Shown: positions 43,869 through 52,896, counted from the stretch's first letter. The stretch is DNA of 64,000 nt from Pseudooceanicola atlanticus (GCF_000768315.1 NZ_AQQX01000004.1:248001-312000); one strand, 5' to 3'. A program made the numbers and translations. Notes: generated from the sequence alone by a model not told the origin.

Positions 43869-45131
43869 TCAGCCTCTTAGCGCAGCCAGCATCCGGGCTT
43901 TTTCGCCCATGTCATCGGGGCGCGACAGCGATTGGGCGAGGTCTTCGATGGAAGCGATGGAGTGCCCGGCCCGAAACGTGTCCACGTGCGGCATCATCGC
44001 GGCGATGCCCCGGGCGCGCGGCGCGAAGCCGTCATAGCGCAACAGCGGGTTGAGCCAGATCAGGCGCCGCGACGACAGGTGCAGGCGCTGCATTTCATGG
44101 GCCAGCGCATCCGGGTCCCCCCGGTCGAGCCCGTCGGTGATCAGCAGGACAACCGCCCCCTGCCCCATGACGCGGCGCGACCAATCGCGGTTGAAGGCGT
44201 GCAGGCAATCGCCGATCCGGGTGCCGCCTTCCCAATCCTGCGCCTCCGCCCCGGCGGCGGCGAGCGCGGCATCGACGTCGCGATTGGCGAGGTGGCGGGT
44301 GATGTTGGTGAGACGCGTGCCGAAGGTGAAGGCGTGGACCTTGGCCCAGCCGGCGCCTTTTTCATTGGCCACCGCGTGCAGGAAATGCAGCACCATCCGC
44401 GAATATTGCGACATGGAGCCGGAGATGTCGCAGAGCGTGACCAGCGCGGGCCAGCGGGTGCGCGGGGTCATGCGGGCAAGGCTTTGGATTTCGCCGCCCG
44501 TGCGCATCGCCGCGCGCAGGGTGCGGGCGCCGTCGATCCGCGCGCCGCGGGCGCTGGACTGGCCGCGACGAGTCTTGAGCGGAGTGACCGGCAGCGTGAG
44601 CCGCGAGAGCATCCGCTTCGCGCGGGCGATTTCCTCGGTCGACATCTGTTCGAAATCGAGTGAGCGCAGGCGCTCTTCCTCGGACATGGTGAGGGAGGCG
44701 TCGACCTCGATCGTGGTCTCCTCCTCGCTCTCGTCCTGCTCGGGCCGGTCGACGGGGGCATCGGCGCCGTCGAGCAGCGCCTCGGCGGCACGTTTTTCGG
44801 CGGCTTCAGCGGCGCGTTCCTCGGCCACACCGCGCAGGGAGGGCAGCATCATGGACATCATGTGTTCCATGTATTGCGGGTCGCGCCAGTAGAGCCGGAA
44901 GACCTGGTTGAAGATCTGCCGGTGATCCGGGCGGGAGACGAAACAGGCGTGCAGGGTCCAGTAGAAGTCGGATTTCTCGGTGAAGCCCGCGGCCTCGACC
45001 GCGCGGATGGCGTCGATCACCCGGCCGGGCCCGATGGGCAGGCCGGCCTTGCGCAGGGCGCGGGCGAAATGGGTGATGTTCTCCGCCAGGCGGGGATGTT
45101 CGGGCAGGTCGAGTTGCGGGAATTCGGGCAT
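43869..45131 (-). CDS. CoxE-like von Willebrand factor A protein
   Basis: This 420-residue protein has an N-terminal conserved part (LAENITHFARALRKAGLPIG; FYWTLHACFVSRPDHRQIFN), an acidic middle, and a C-terminal VWA domain with the MIDAS sequence DISGSMSQYS. CoxE proteins act with a MoxR-type ATPase (CoxD) in assembling the Mo/Cu centre of CO dehydrogenase; related pairs serve other enzymes. The ATG at 45131 begins MPEFPQLDLPEHP. A gap of about 190 bases separates it from the VOC gene upstream. The MIDAS Ser and Thr/Asp residues appear intact. Confidence 0.92.
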   Translation of the reverse strand: MPEFPQLDLPEHPRLAENITHFARALRKAGLPIGPGRVIDAIRAVEAAGFTEKSDFYWTLHACFVSRPDHRQIFNQVFRLYWRDPQYMEHMMSMMLPSLRGVAEERAAEAAEKRAAEALLDGADAPVDRPEQDESEEETTIEVDASLTMSEEERLRSLDFEQMSTEEIARAKRMLSRLTLPVTPLKTRRGQSSARGARIDGARTLRAAMRTGGEIQSLARMTPRTRWPALVTLCDISGSMSQYSRMVLHFLHAVANEKGAGWAKVHAFTFGTRLTNITRHLANRDVDAALAAAGAEAQDWEGGTRIGDCLHAFNRDWSRRVMGQGAVVLLITDGLDRGDPDALAHEMQRLHLSSRRLIWLNPLLRYDGFAPRARGIAAMMPHVDTFRAGHSIASIEDLAQSLSRPDDMGEKARMLAALRG

Positions 45132-45324
45132 CAGGTCAGGCCGGGGTTCGGGTGGAGAGGTCGCACAGGTGGGGGATTTTGCATCCCCCACACCCCCGGC
45201 AGGATATTTGGGGCCAGATGAAAGGGGCGCGCGCGCCGGGTGGCAAGCGGAATAGCTTGCTCGCCTCCGATGGAGGGCAAGCGATCTTGCCTGCTTTCAG
45301 GCAGTGGATATGCAGGCCGGATGG

Positions 45325-45693
45325 TCACGGGTAGCGACTGATTTCGATGAGATTGCCATCGGGATCGTTGAAATAGACCGAAGTGAACGGCCCGCGGGCG
45401 CCGGTCTTTTCCACCGGGCCTTCGACGATCGGGACGCCCTCGGCAGTCAGGCGGGCGATCGTGTCCTCGGGGGCCGCGTCGGTAAGCAGGCAGAGATCGC
45501 CGGAGCCGATACAGGCATGGTTGCGCGTTTCCTGGCCCAGCGATTGCAGGTTGATCTTCTGCGCGCCGACCTGGAGGGCCAGACGGCCCTCGCCGAAACG
45601 GACCACCCGAAGCCCCAGCACACGGGCATAGAAGGCCGCGGCCCTTTCGGGGTCGCGGACGGTGAGGACGAGGTGGTCTATGCTCTGGATCAT
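45325..45693 (-). CDS. VOC (glyoxalase/dioxygenase fold) family protein
   Basis: This 122-residue protein has two beta-alpha-beta-beta-beta modules: IQSIDHLVLTVRDPERAAAF with YARVLGL, and a C-terminal FTSVYFNDPDGNLIEISRY. The first His (DHLVLTV), a mid-domain His-containing strand and the final Glu in NLIEISR are the usual metal ligands of vicinal-oxygen-chelate enzymes. Substrate is not predictable. It lies 18 bases after the moxR-type gene, so it is probably co-transcribed with it and may be a passenger in the maturation cluster. Confidence 0.9.
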   Translation of the reverse strand: MIQSIDHLVLTVRDPERAAAFYARVLGLRVVRFGEGRLALQVGAQKINLQSLGQETRNHACIGSGDLCLLTDAAPEDTIARLTAEGVPIVEGPVEKTGARGPFTSVYFNDPDGNLIEISRYP

Positions 45694-45711
45694 CTATGCC
45701 ACGCGCGCCGA

Positions 45712-46620
45712 TCAGGCCGGGCCGATACTGGCGCGGGCCTCGTCCAGAAGGCGCTTGGCCTCGGACCCTTGCAGGCGGGCGATGTCGTCCTGGTATTTCA
45801 GGATCGCGCCCAGCGTGTCGGCGATGGTCTGCGGCGACAGCTCGATCACGTCGAGGGCGAGCAGGCATTTGGCCCAGTCGATGGTTTCCGCGACGCCGGG
45901 TTTCTTGAAGATATCCTCGGTGCGCAGGCGCTGGACGAAGGCCACGACCTCGCGCGAGAGGGTGTCGGCGGCCTCGGGCGCGCGGGCGGTGAGGATTTCC
46001 ATCTCGCGGGCGAAATCGGGGTAATCGACCCAGTGATAGAGGCAGCGGCGCTTGAGCGCGTCGTGAACCTCGCGCGTGCGGTTGGAGGTGACGATGACGA
46101 TGGGTGGTTCCGGTGCCTTGATCGTGCCAAGCTCGGGGATGGTCACCTGGAAATCCGAGAGCGCCTCGAGCAGGAAGGCCTCGAAGGGTTCGTCGGTGCG
46201 GTCGAGCTCGTCGATGAGCAGGACGGGCGGGCCGGCGGGATCGGGGCGCATCGCTTGCAGAAGCGGGCGTTCCGTCAGGTAGTCGGGGCTGAAAAGCTCT
46301 GCCTGGAGGGCGTCGCGGTCGGCGCTGCCCGAGGCCTCGGCCGTGCGGATCGCCACCATCTGGGCCGGGAAGTTCCATTCGTAGACGGCAGAGGCCGCGT
46401 CGAGCCCTTCGTAGCATTGCAGGCGGATCAGGCGGCGACCGAGGCCGGCCGCGATGGCCTTGGCGATCTCGGTCTTGCCGGTGCCGGGTTCACCTTCGAG
46501 GAAAAGCGGCTTGCCGAGGGTCAGGGCCAGGAAGACCACGGTGGAGAGCGCGCGGCCCGCCACGTAATCCTGGCCTGCCAGCATGTCGCCGACCGCCTCG
46601 ATGCTGTTGGGTATCGTCAT
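45712..46620 (-). CDS. MoxR-family AAA+ ATPase (CoxD-like)
   Basis: This 302-residue ATPase has Walker A GEPGTGKTEIAKAI, the YEGLDAASAVYEWNF segment typical of the CoxD-type branch, Walker B LLIDELDRTDEPFEAFLLE and sensor 1 IVIVTSNRTREVHDAL. MoxR ATPases work with VWA proteins as chaperones for metal-enzyme assembly; here the partner is the CoxE-like protein encoded two genes downstream. I chose the ATG at 46620 (MTIPNSIEAVGDML); an earlier in-frame ATG at 46647 has no advantage. It begins the minus-strand cluster, divergent from the glycosyltransferase cassette. Confidence 0.94.
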   Translation of the reverse strand: MTIPNSIEAVGDMLAGQDYVAGRALSTVVFLALTLGKPLFLEGEPGTGKTEIAKAIAAGLGRRLIRLQCYEGLDAASAVYEWNFPAQMVAIRTAEASGSADRDALQAELFSPDYLTERPLLQAMRPDPAGPPVLLIDELDRTDEPFEAFLLEALSDFQVTIPELGTIKAPEPPIVIVTSNRTREVHDALKRRCLYHWVDYPDFAREMEILTARAPEAADTLSREVVAFVQRLRTEDIFKKPGVAETIDWAKCLLALDVIELSPQTIADTLGAILKYQDDIARLQGSEAKRLLDEARASIGPA

Positions 46621-46767
46621 GTGGACCTCCGTCGGGGAAGAGTGCATGGGCGGGGCGGAGCGTCAAGGGCCGGAGGGTTGTACTTTAGGCGCAGGGGGAC
46701 GCGGGACGCGCGGGCAGCGTTGACGGCGCGGCAGGCAAATGCGAAACTGCGCCCAAGTAATTAACGA

Positions 46768-46793
46768 TGGGTCGGGCATAAAGCTGCGACCCA
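46768..46793. promoter_or_regulatory. Inverted repeat in the moxR/glycosyltransferase divergent region
   Basis: TGGGTCG (46768-46774) and CGACCCA (46787-46793) form perfect 7-bp arms around 12 bases. It lies 68 bases before the first glycosyltransferase start. It could be an operator or an RNA hairpin; no T-run follows. Confidence 0.35.
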
Positions 46794-46861
46794 CGCAACC
46801 CGGGCAGCTATCGGGCCGATATAATGATTGTTCACGTCCCCTTACAGGCGGGGGTGCAGCC

Positions 46862-47935
46862 ATGCGCATAACCGCCGTGACCTGTGTGAAGAACGAAGGT
46901 CCCTTCCTGCTGGAATGGATCGCGTTCAACCGACTGATCGGCGTGACCGATTTCCTGTTCTATTCCAACGATTGCGACGATGCGACGGACCGGATGCTGG
47001 ATGCTCTGGCCGGGCATGGCGTGGTTGTGCACCTGCCCAACCCCGCCGAGGGGCGCAATTACCAGATGGAAGCGCTGAAGGATGCGCGCAAGCAGCCCGT
47101 CCTGGCCGAGGCGGACTGGGCCTGGGTGGCGGATGTGGACGAGTTCCTGAACATCCATGTAGGCGATCACACGATCCCCGCCCTGATCGAGGCCTGCGGC
47201 AATCCGCAGGCGATTTCGCTGAATTTCCAGTTCTTTGCCAATGCCGGGATCGAGGGGTTCGAGGACCGCCCGGTGATCGAGCAGTTCACCCGCTGCCACA
47301 ACCCCGACATCTGGTGCGGCGAGTTCGCGATCGAGGTGAAGAGCCTGGTGCGCAGCGACTTCCCGCTGCAATATTTCGGCGCGCATCGCCCGTTCTTCAA
47401 ATCCAAGCTGCCGCCGAAAAAGCGGCCCTCCTGGACCGACGGGTCGGGGCGGAACGTGCCGCACAAGTTCCTGATCGCCGCCAATGAACGCCGGATCCGC
47501 AAGTTCCCGGCCCAGGGCGCGCGGACCCTGGCGACGCTGAACCATTATGCGCTGCGGTCTCTGGACAGCTACCTGGTGAAGAACGACCGGGGCGACGTGA
47601 ACCGCGAACACCGCGCCTTCGACGACACCTATTGGCGCGAGCGCAACGATATCGCGGCCGAGGATCGCTCGATCCACCGCTACCTGCCCGCGCTGCACAA
47701 GGAAATGGACCGACTGAAGGCCCTGCCCGGCATCGGCGCGCTGCATGACGAGGCCTGTGACTTGCACAGGGCCAAGCGCGACGCGCTGCTGGCGCAACCC
47801 GAATACCAGGCGATGAAACAGCAGCTGAAGGAGGCCGGCACGATCTGTCCGGCGGAAGAGGCACTGCTGATCTCGCTGGGGCTGACGCCGCCGCCCTCGC
47901 CCTATGCCTTGGCAGAGCCGGAGGCCACCGGATGA
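46862..47935 (+). CDS. Glycosyltransferase family 2-type protein 1
   Basis: This 357-residue protein belongs to the Glyco_tranf_2_4-type group: VTCVKNEGPFLLEWIAFNRL, FYSNDCDDATDRMLDAL, the metal-binding DVDEFLNIHVG, and LNHYALRSLDSYLVK. The first motif binds the nucleotide-sugar and DxDEF replaces the classical DxD. It is predicted to be cytosolic, with no membrane helix. A strong ribosome-binding site (GGCGGGGG) precedes the ATG at 46862. Its stop overlaps the sulfotransferase start (ATGA at 47932-47935). It shares all key motifs with the enzymes at 48642 and 51787, so the three are paralogues; sugar and acceptor are unknown. Confidence 0.9.
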   Translation: MRITAVTCVKNEGPFLLEWIAFNRLIGVTDFLFYSNDCDDATDRMLDALAGHGVVVHLPNPAEGRNYQMEALKDARKQPVLAEADWAWVADVDEFLNIHVGDHTIPALIEACGNPQAISLNFQFFANAGIEGFEDRPVIEQFTRCHNPDIWCGEFAIEVKSLVRSDFPLQYFGAHRPFFKSKLPPKKRPSWTDGSGRNVPHKFLIAANERRIRKFPAQGARTLATLNHYALRSLDSYLVKNDRGDVNREHRAFDDTYWRERNDIAAEDRSIHRYLPALHKEMDRLKALPGIGALHDEACDLHRAKRDALLAQPEYQAMKQQLKEAGTICPAEEALLISLGLTPPPSPYALAEPEATG

Positions 47936-48645
47936 GCCCGCGCCTGCGGGTGATCAATCTGGGCCTGCCGAAATCGGGCACCACGACCCTGGCCCGCGCC
48001 CTGCGCCGGGCCAACCTGCATGTCGCCGATCACCGCATCCAGCCGCAGCAGACCGCCCGCGAAGACCTGCACGAGGTGTTTGTCGGCGACCTGCTGTATC
48101 GCGGGCTTTACCACGCGGATGATCCGCTGGCCGACTTGGACGAGTTCGACGCGCTGAGTGAGATCTCGGCCCTGCGGGAGCGGCATCCGATCTGGCCGCA
48201 GACCGATTGGGGGCTGATCGAGGCGATCCGCGCCTGTCATCCCGGCGTCCGTTTCGTGGCGACCTGGCGCGATCCGCTGGAGCTGAGCAATTCGATGCTG
48301 GCCTGGACCAACATGGTGACCCGGCTGGAACGCGCGGCGATCCCCGGCCTGCCGGTTGGCTATGGCGAGACGACGGCGGAGCGTGTGCGCTGGATCGAAG
48401 GGCATTATGCCACGCTGGAGCGGTTCTTTGCGGGCGATCCGCATTTCCTGCACCTGCCCGTCGGGGCGGAGGATGCGCGGGACCGGCTGGCCGCCTTCAT
48501 CGGGCGCGACGTGCCGTGGTGGGGTCAGGCCAACCGCAACACGAACCCCGATCTGCCCGAGGATGATGCGGCCAGGGGCGACGGGACCGATGACGATGCC
48601 GACGGGACCGGGGCCGAGACCGTCAGGGAGACGGATGAGACATGA
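47932..48645 (+). CDS. Sulfotransferase family protein
   Basis: This 237-residue protein begins with the PAPS-binding loop LGLPKSGTTTLARALRRA, in which PKSGTTT is the classical 5'-phosphosulfate motif. A later segment, HPGVRFVATWRDPLELSNSM, matches the 3'-phosphate site with Arg and Ser. It probably moves sulfate from PAPS to a sugar made by the neighbouring transferases; the acceptor is inferred only from position. The C-terminal 30 residues are Asp/Gly/Thr-rich and look disordered. It overlaps both neighbours by ATGA, so it is translationally coupled within the cassette. Confidence 0.88.
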   Translation: MSPRLRVINLGLPKSGTTTLARALRRANLHVADHRIQPQQTAREDLHEVFVGDLLYRGLYHADDPLADLDEFDALSEISALRERHPIWPQTDWGLIEAIRACHPGVRFVATWRDPLELSNSMLAWTNMVTRLERAAIPGLPVGYGETTAERVRWIEGHYATLERFFAGDPHFLHLPVGAEDARDRLAAFIGRDVPWWGQANRNTNPDLPEDDAARGDGTDDDADGTGAETVRETDET

Positions 48646-51029
48646 AGATTCACCTGCATATCGGGCTGGACCATTGCGGTGCCCAGCGTCTTCAGGACGT
48701 GCTGGCCGAGAAACGCTCGCAGCTTGAGGGCAAGGGCGTCCTGTTTCCGCGCACGCCGGGCGCGAAGAACCACACCCGCCTGTTCATGGCCGTCACGGCG
48801 CCCGATGCGGTGGACCCTCTGCGCTTCAACCGCGGCTTCATCACCGAGGAAAAGCAGACCGCCCTGCGCGACCAGATCGCCGAGGGTCTGGCCCGCGACG
48901 TGGAGGCCGCGAAGCCCGAGGTGCTGATCCTGTCGGCCTCGCAACTGGGCACATCGCTGACCAGCCGGGCGGAGCTTGAGACGCTGCGCGACCTGCTGAC
49001 CCCGCTGAGCAAGGACATCACCGTCACCGCCCATGTGGACGAGCCGGCGCGCCTGCTGGCCCGGGCCTATGCCGCGCAGGTGATGGAGGGGCGCGCCCGC
49101 GGGCTGGACCTGGAAACCGGCCTGGTCGATGCGCCGGACTGGTGGGAGGCCTGCCTGGCCCTGGCCCCTGATCCGGCCGCGGAACGCGGCCAGTTTCCCA
49201 ACATCCAGACCCCGGCCTTCTGGCTGGATTACCAACGCCTCGTGCGCCATTGGGAGGCGACCTTCGGCGCGGGATCGGTACGGCTGCGCAGCTATGATCC
49301 CGACCGTTTCACCGGCCCCGACGTGGTCGACGAACTGGCCGCCTGTTTCGACATCACCGAACAATTCGGCAAGGCCGATCCCTGGACCCCGCCGGCAGAG
49401 CCCTCGGCCGCCTGGGTGGCGCGCTCGCGGCAGATGAACGACCTGCTGCTGCGCCTGCTGTCCGAGGGCAAGCACGTGCTGACGCGCACCTACTGGAAGC
49501 GGTTCATGGACGAGATCGCCATCGACGGCCCGCCGATCGCCTCCGGCACGCTGGGCTTGATATCGGATCGGTTCGCGCGGGATCGCGAGGGTCTGTGCGC
49601 CGCGCATCCCGGGCTGGACCCGGCCCGGATGGAACCCGACGCCCCCGAAGGCCCCTGGCGGGAGGCCGGAACGCGCAACGGCTACCGCGCCTCGCAATAC
49701 CTGCTGGGCTGGATGTGGCGGGTCGAGCGCAGCACGGCCGACCATGCCAAGGCCAAGCTGGCCGATATCGCCGAACTGAACGGCGAAGCCCCGCAGGGTG
49801 AGACACGGGCGAAGATCAAGGAGGCCGTGACCCCCGAGGCGATGAAGATCATGTCGCCGCTGGCGCTGGAGAAATTCGCCTCGCTCCAGACCTCGTCGTT
49901 CAAGCCGCATAACCGGCTCGGCCGCGTCAACGAGGAAGAACTGGCCGCCCCGTTCGAACCTGCCTATCCCACTGCGCCCGCCCCGGTCCGGCCCCTGCCC
50001 GCGGGCAGCACGGGCCGCGTCATCGTCGGCTGCATGAAGAACGAGGCGCCCTATATCCTGGAATGGATCGCCTATCACCGCGCGGTCGGCTTCGACACCT
50101 TCCTGATCTACACCAACGATTGCACCGACGGGACCGACAAGATCCTGGCCCGGCTGGACGAGCTGGGCATTGTCCACCATCGCAACAACGACAAGTGGGA
50201 AGGCAATTCGCCCCAGCAATACGCGCTGGACAATGCGCTGGAAGAAGACGTGATCCGCAACGCGGAATGGATCGCCCATATCGACGTGGACGAATTCGTC
50301 AACATCCGCTGCGGCAATGGCACGCTGGACGATTTCTTTGAACGGGTGCCGGCGGCGACCAACGTGTCGATGACCTGGCGGCTGTTTGGCCATAACGGCG
50401 TGACCGCGCTAGAAGACCGACCGGTGATCGAGCAATTCACCGCCTGCGCGCCGAAATACTGCCCCAAGCCGCATACGGTCTGGGGCTTCAAGACGATGTT
50501 CCGCAATATCGGCGCCTACGAGAAACTGTCCTGCCACCGGCCCAACAAGCTGGTCGATGACAAGATCGACCAGGTGGCCTGGGTCAACGGCTCCGGCCTG
50601 CCCACCACCAAGGAGCAGATCAAGAACGGCTGGAGAAGCTCCAAGAAATCAATCGGGTATGACCTGATCCAGTTGAACCATTACGCGCTGCGGTCGGCCG
50701 AAAGTTACCTTGTCAAACGGCAAAGGGGGCGAGCCCTGCATGTCGACCGGTCGATCGGGCTGAACTACTGGATCCGGATGGACTGGAGCAATTACACCGA
50801 CGTCACGATCACCCGGAACCTGCCCCGCCTGCGCGCCGAGATGGGCGCGCTGATGGCCGATGACACGCTACGCGGGCTGCACGAGGCAGGCTTCGCCTGG
50901 CACAAGGCCAAGGCCGAGGAATTGCACGGCATCCCCGAATTCCAGGAGCTGTACGAACAGGCGCTGGAGATCAAGCTGACCGAGACGGAACGGGTCGCCA
51001 TCGCGCTGGCCCTCGACCTGGAGAGCTGA
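48642..51029 (+). CDS. Fusion of a degenerate sulfotransferase-like domain and a glycosyltransferase
   Basis: This 795-residue protein has two parts. Residues 1 to about 440 start KIHLHIGLDHCGAQRLQDVL and continue ERGVLFP-like (EGKGVLFPRTPG; KNHTRLFMA). This matches the layout of sulfotransferase-like proteins that normally read I-G-x-x-K-T-G-T-T-S, but the PAPS loop is replaced by LDHCGAQR, so PAPS binding is unlikely. From about residue 460 a glycosyltransferase follows (CMKNEAPYILEWIAYHRAVG; YTNDCTDGTDKIL; HIDVDEFVNIRCG; LNHYALRSAESYLVKRQRG) like the flanking paralogues. It begins inside the sulfotransferase stop (ATGA). Two bases separate it from the FkbM gene. Confidence 0.86.
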   Translation: MKIHLHIGLDHCGAQRLQDVLAEKRSQLEGKGVLFPRTPGAKNHTRLFMAVTAPDAVDPLRFNRGFITEEKQTALRDQIAEGLARDVEAAKPEVLILSASQLGTSLTSRAELETLRDLLTPLSKDITVTAHVDEPARLLARAYAAQVMEGRARGLDLETGLVDAPDWWEACLALAPDPAAERGQFPNIQTPAFWLDYQRLVRHWEATFGAGSVRLRSYDPDRFTGPDVVDELAACFDITEQFGKADPWTPPAEPSAAWVARSRQMNDLLLRLLSEGKHVLTRTYWKRFMDEIAIDGPPIASGTLGLISDRFARDREGLCAAHPGLDPARMEPDAPEGPWREAGTRNGYRASQYLLGWMWRVERSTADHAKAKLADIAELNGEAPQGETRAKIKEAVTPEAMKIMSPLALEKFASLQTSSFKPHNRLGRVNEEELAAPFEPAYPTAPAPVRPLPAGSTGRVIVGCMKNEAPYILEWIAYHRAVGFDTFLIYTNDCTDGTDKILARLDELGIVHHRNNDKWEGNSPQQYALDNALEEDVIRNAEWIAHIDVDEFVNIRCGNGTLDDFFERVPAATNVSMTWRLFGHNGVTALEDRPVIEQFTACAPKYCPKPHTVWGFKTMFRNIGAYEKLSCHRPNKLVDDKIDQVAWVNGSGLPTTKEQIKNGWRSSKKSIGYDLIQLNHYALRSAESYLVKRQRGRALHVDRSIGLNYWIRMDWSNYTDVTITRNLPRLRAEMGALMADDTLRGLHEAGFAWHKAKAEELHGIPEFQELYEQALEIKLTETERVAIALALDLES

Positions 51030-51031
51030 GC

Positions 51032-51787
51032 ATGGATGGCAGCCAGTACGATCCCGCGGTGATGTTCCCCGGCTCTTCCGATCTGAAGAAGCGCGAGGCG
51101 CTGGCGCGGCAGAAGAAACCGACGCATGTGACGTCCTACGGGGTCCGGTTCGCCACCGACATGCCAGTGCTGAAGCCGCGGGTGCGGCGGGCGCTGGCGG
51201 ATGAGGTCTATGAGCTGAACGAGACCCGCGCGGCGCTGGCCGTGGTGAAACCCGGCGAGAGGGTCGTCGAACTGGGCGCCGGGCTGGGCTACATGTCTTC
51301 GGTCATCGCGCGGAATTGCCGCCCGTCCGCGGTGCATGCCTTCGAGGCCAATCCCGACCTGATCCCCTGCATCCGTCGCGTCCATGCGGAAAACGACCTG
51401 TCGGATGTGCGCGTGCATCATGCGCTGCTGGGCGAAGTGGCGGGCGAGGCCCCGTTCTACATCCGCCGGAACTTTGTCGCGTCATCGCTGTCGCCCGAGC
51501 CGTCGCAGGGCGTGGTGCGGGTCGAGCGGGTCCCGGTCCTGCCGGCGCGCGAGACGATCCGCGACCTCGCCCCGGATGTGCTGATCTGCGATATCGAGGG
51601 TGCGGAGCTGCGTGTACTGCCGTTGCTGGACCTGTCCGGGCTGCGCGCCGCCATCGTGGAACTGCACCCCCAGATCATCGGCCATCGCGGGGTCGGCGCG
51701 ATCTTCGACCTGTTCCACGGGGCGGGGCTGATCTACCACGCGAAACGGTCCTGCGCGAAGGTCGTCTCCTTCGTCCGTCCCGCCTGA
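51032..51787 (+). CDS. FkbM family methyltransferase
   Basis: This 251-residue SAM-dependent methyltransferase has motif I VVELGAGLGYMSSVIARN, the acidic loop in HAFEANPDLIP, and the FkbM-type DVLICDIEGAELRVLPLLDL with the partner VELHPQIIGHRG. FkbM enzymes O-methylate sugars or polyketide hydroxyls; among glycosyltransferases and a sulfotransferase a sugar acceptor is likely. It starts two bases after the fusion protein and its stop overlaps the next start (TGATG at 51785-51789), so it is part of the cassette. Confidence 0.9.
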   Translation: MDGSQYDPAVMFPGSSDLKKREALARQKKPTHVTSYGVRFATDMPVLKPRVRRALADEVYELNETRAALAVVKPGERVVELGAGLGYMSSVIARNCRPSAVHAFEANPDLIPCIRRVHAENDLSDVRVHHALLGEVAGEAPFYIRRNFVASSLSPEPSQGVVRVERVPVLPARETIRDLAPDVLICDIEGAELRVLPLLDLSGLRAAIVELHPQIIGHRGVGAIFDLFHGAGLIYHAKRSCAKVVSFVRPA

Positions 51788-52851
51788 TGCGCTGTCTTGC
51801 CGTTCTGACCGTGCGCAACGAGGGCGCCTTCCTGCTGGAATGGCTGGCCCATCACCGCGCGGTCGGGTTCACCGATTTCCTGGTGTTTTCAAACGATTGC
51901 CAGGACGGGACCGATGCGATCCTCGACCGGTTGGAGGAGATGGGGCAGATCACCCATATCCGCAACGATGGCCCCTATGACCAGGGCGGCATCCAGTTCA
52001 CCGCCTACAAGGCCGCCGACAAGATGGAGATCGTGAAACAGGCGGACTGGATCCTGACCCTGGACGTGGACGAGTTCGTCAACATCCACGTGGGCGACCG
52101 GACCCTGCCCGCCCTGTTCGACGCCCTCCCCGAGGCCCACGCGATCACCCTGACCTGGCGGTTGTTCGGGTGCGCGGGCCAGGCGCGGTTCAAGGACGAG
52201 CCGGTCACGCAGACCTTCCTGCGTGCGGCCCCCGTCAAGATGTACTGGCCCTGGCGATCGGCCATGTTCAAGACGCTCTATCGCAATGACGGGACCTATC
52301 GGAAAATGGGGGTGCATCGTCCGCGCTCGCCCGATCCGGACCGGGTCGAGGCCGCGCGCTGGTTCGATGGCGAGGGCCGGGAACTGGACGCGAAATTCCG
52401 CACGCAGAGGATTTTCAGCAATTACGGCCGGTCGAATTACGGGCTGGTCCAGTTGAACCATTATCCGCTGGGCGCGATGGAGAGCTATATCCTGAAGGCC
52501 GCGCGCGGGCGGGCCGTGCATTCCGATCACATGCTGGGCGTCGACTACTGGGTGGAGCGGAATTTCAACCAGGAGGAAGACCGCTCGATCCTCGACATGT
52601 CCGACCGGATGCAGGCCGAGCTTACCCCCCTGAAGGCCGATCCGGAGCTTGCCAGGTTGCACGAGGCCGCGGTGACCTGGCGGCGAGACAAGTTCGAGGA
52701 ACTGATGATGCTGGAGCCCTATCGCGCGCTCTTTGGCCGGCTTCTGATGACCCCGCCAACCCGTGCCCTGCCGATGAACGAGGCCCGATTCCTGGTGCGC
52801 TACGCCAATCTTGCCCGAGAAATGAGCGCAGGCGGCGAAGAAAACGCCTGA
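51787..52851 (+). CDS. Glycosyltransferase family 2-type protein 3
   Basis: This 354-residue paralogue starts at the ATG at 51787 that overlaps the FkbM stop. It has AVLTVRNEGAFLLEWLAHHR, VFSNDCQDGTDAILDRL, LDVDEFVNIHVGDRTLPALF and LNHYPLGAMESYILKAARGR. The C-terminal helical part (LARLHEAAVTWRRDKFEEL) is also shared with the other two enzymes. The open frame runs upstream through the FkbM gene in another frame, which I treat as a shadow. It is the last gene of the cassette; 117 bases with a palindrome separate it from the next gene. Confidence 0.9.
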   Translation: MRCLAVLTVRNEGAFLLEWLAHHRAVGFTDFLVFSNDCQDGTDAILDRLEEMGQITHIRNDGPYDQGGIQFTAYKAADKMEIVKQADWILTLDVDEFVNIHVGDRTLPALFDALPEAHAITLTWRLFGCAGQARFKDEPVTQTFLRAAPVKMYWPWRSAMFKTLYRNDGTYRKMGVHRPRSPDPDRVEAARWFDGEGRELDAKFRTQRIFSNYGRSNYGLVQLNHYPLGAMESYILKAARGRAVHSDHMLGVDYWVERNFNQEEDRSILDMSDRMQAELTPLKADPELARLHEAAVTWRRDKFEELMMLEPYRALFGRLLMTPPTRALPMNEARFLVRYANLAREMSAGGEENA

Positions 52852-52896
52852 TCCACATCTGATTATTGAATGTGATCGGAATCCCGAGAAACGCCA

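Noticed and set aside
48525-50393. Minus-strand frame of 622 codons
   Set aside because: Antisense shadow of the sulfotransferase-like/glycosyltransferase fusion gene.
46862-52851. Complete capsule or O-antigen cluster
   Set aside because: No polymerase, flippase, ABC exporter or sugar-nucleotide synthesis genes are present in the cassette.
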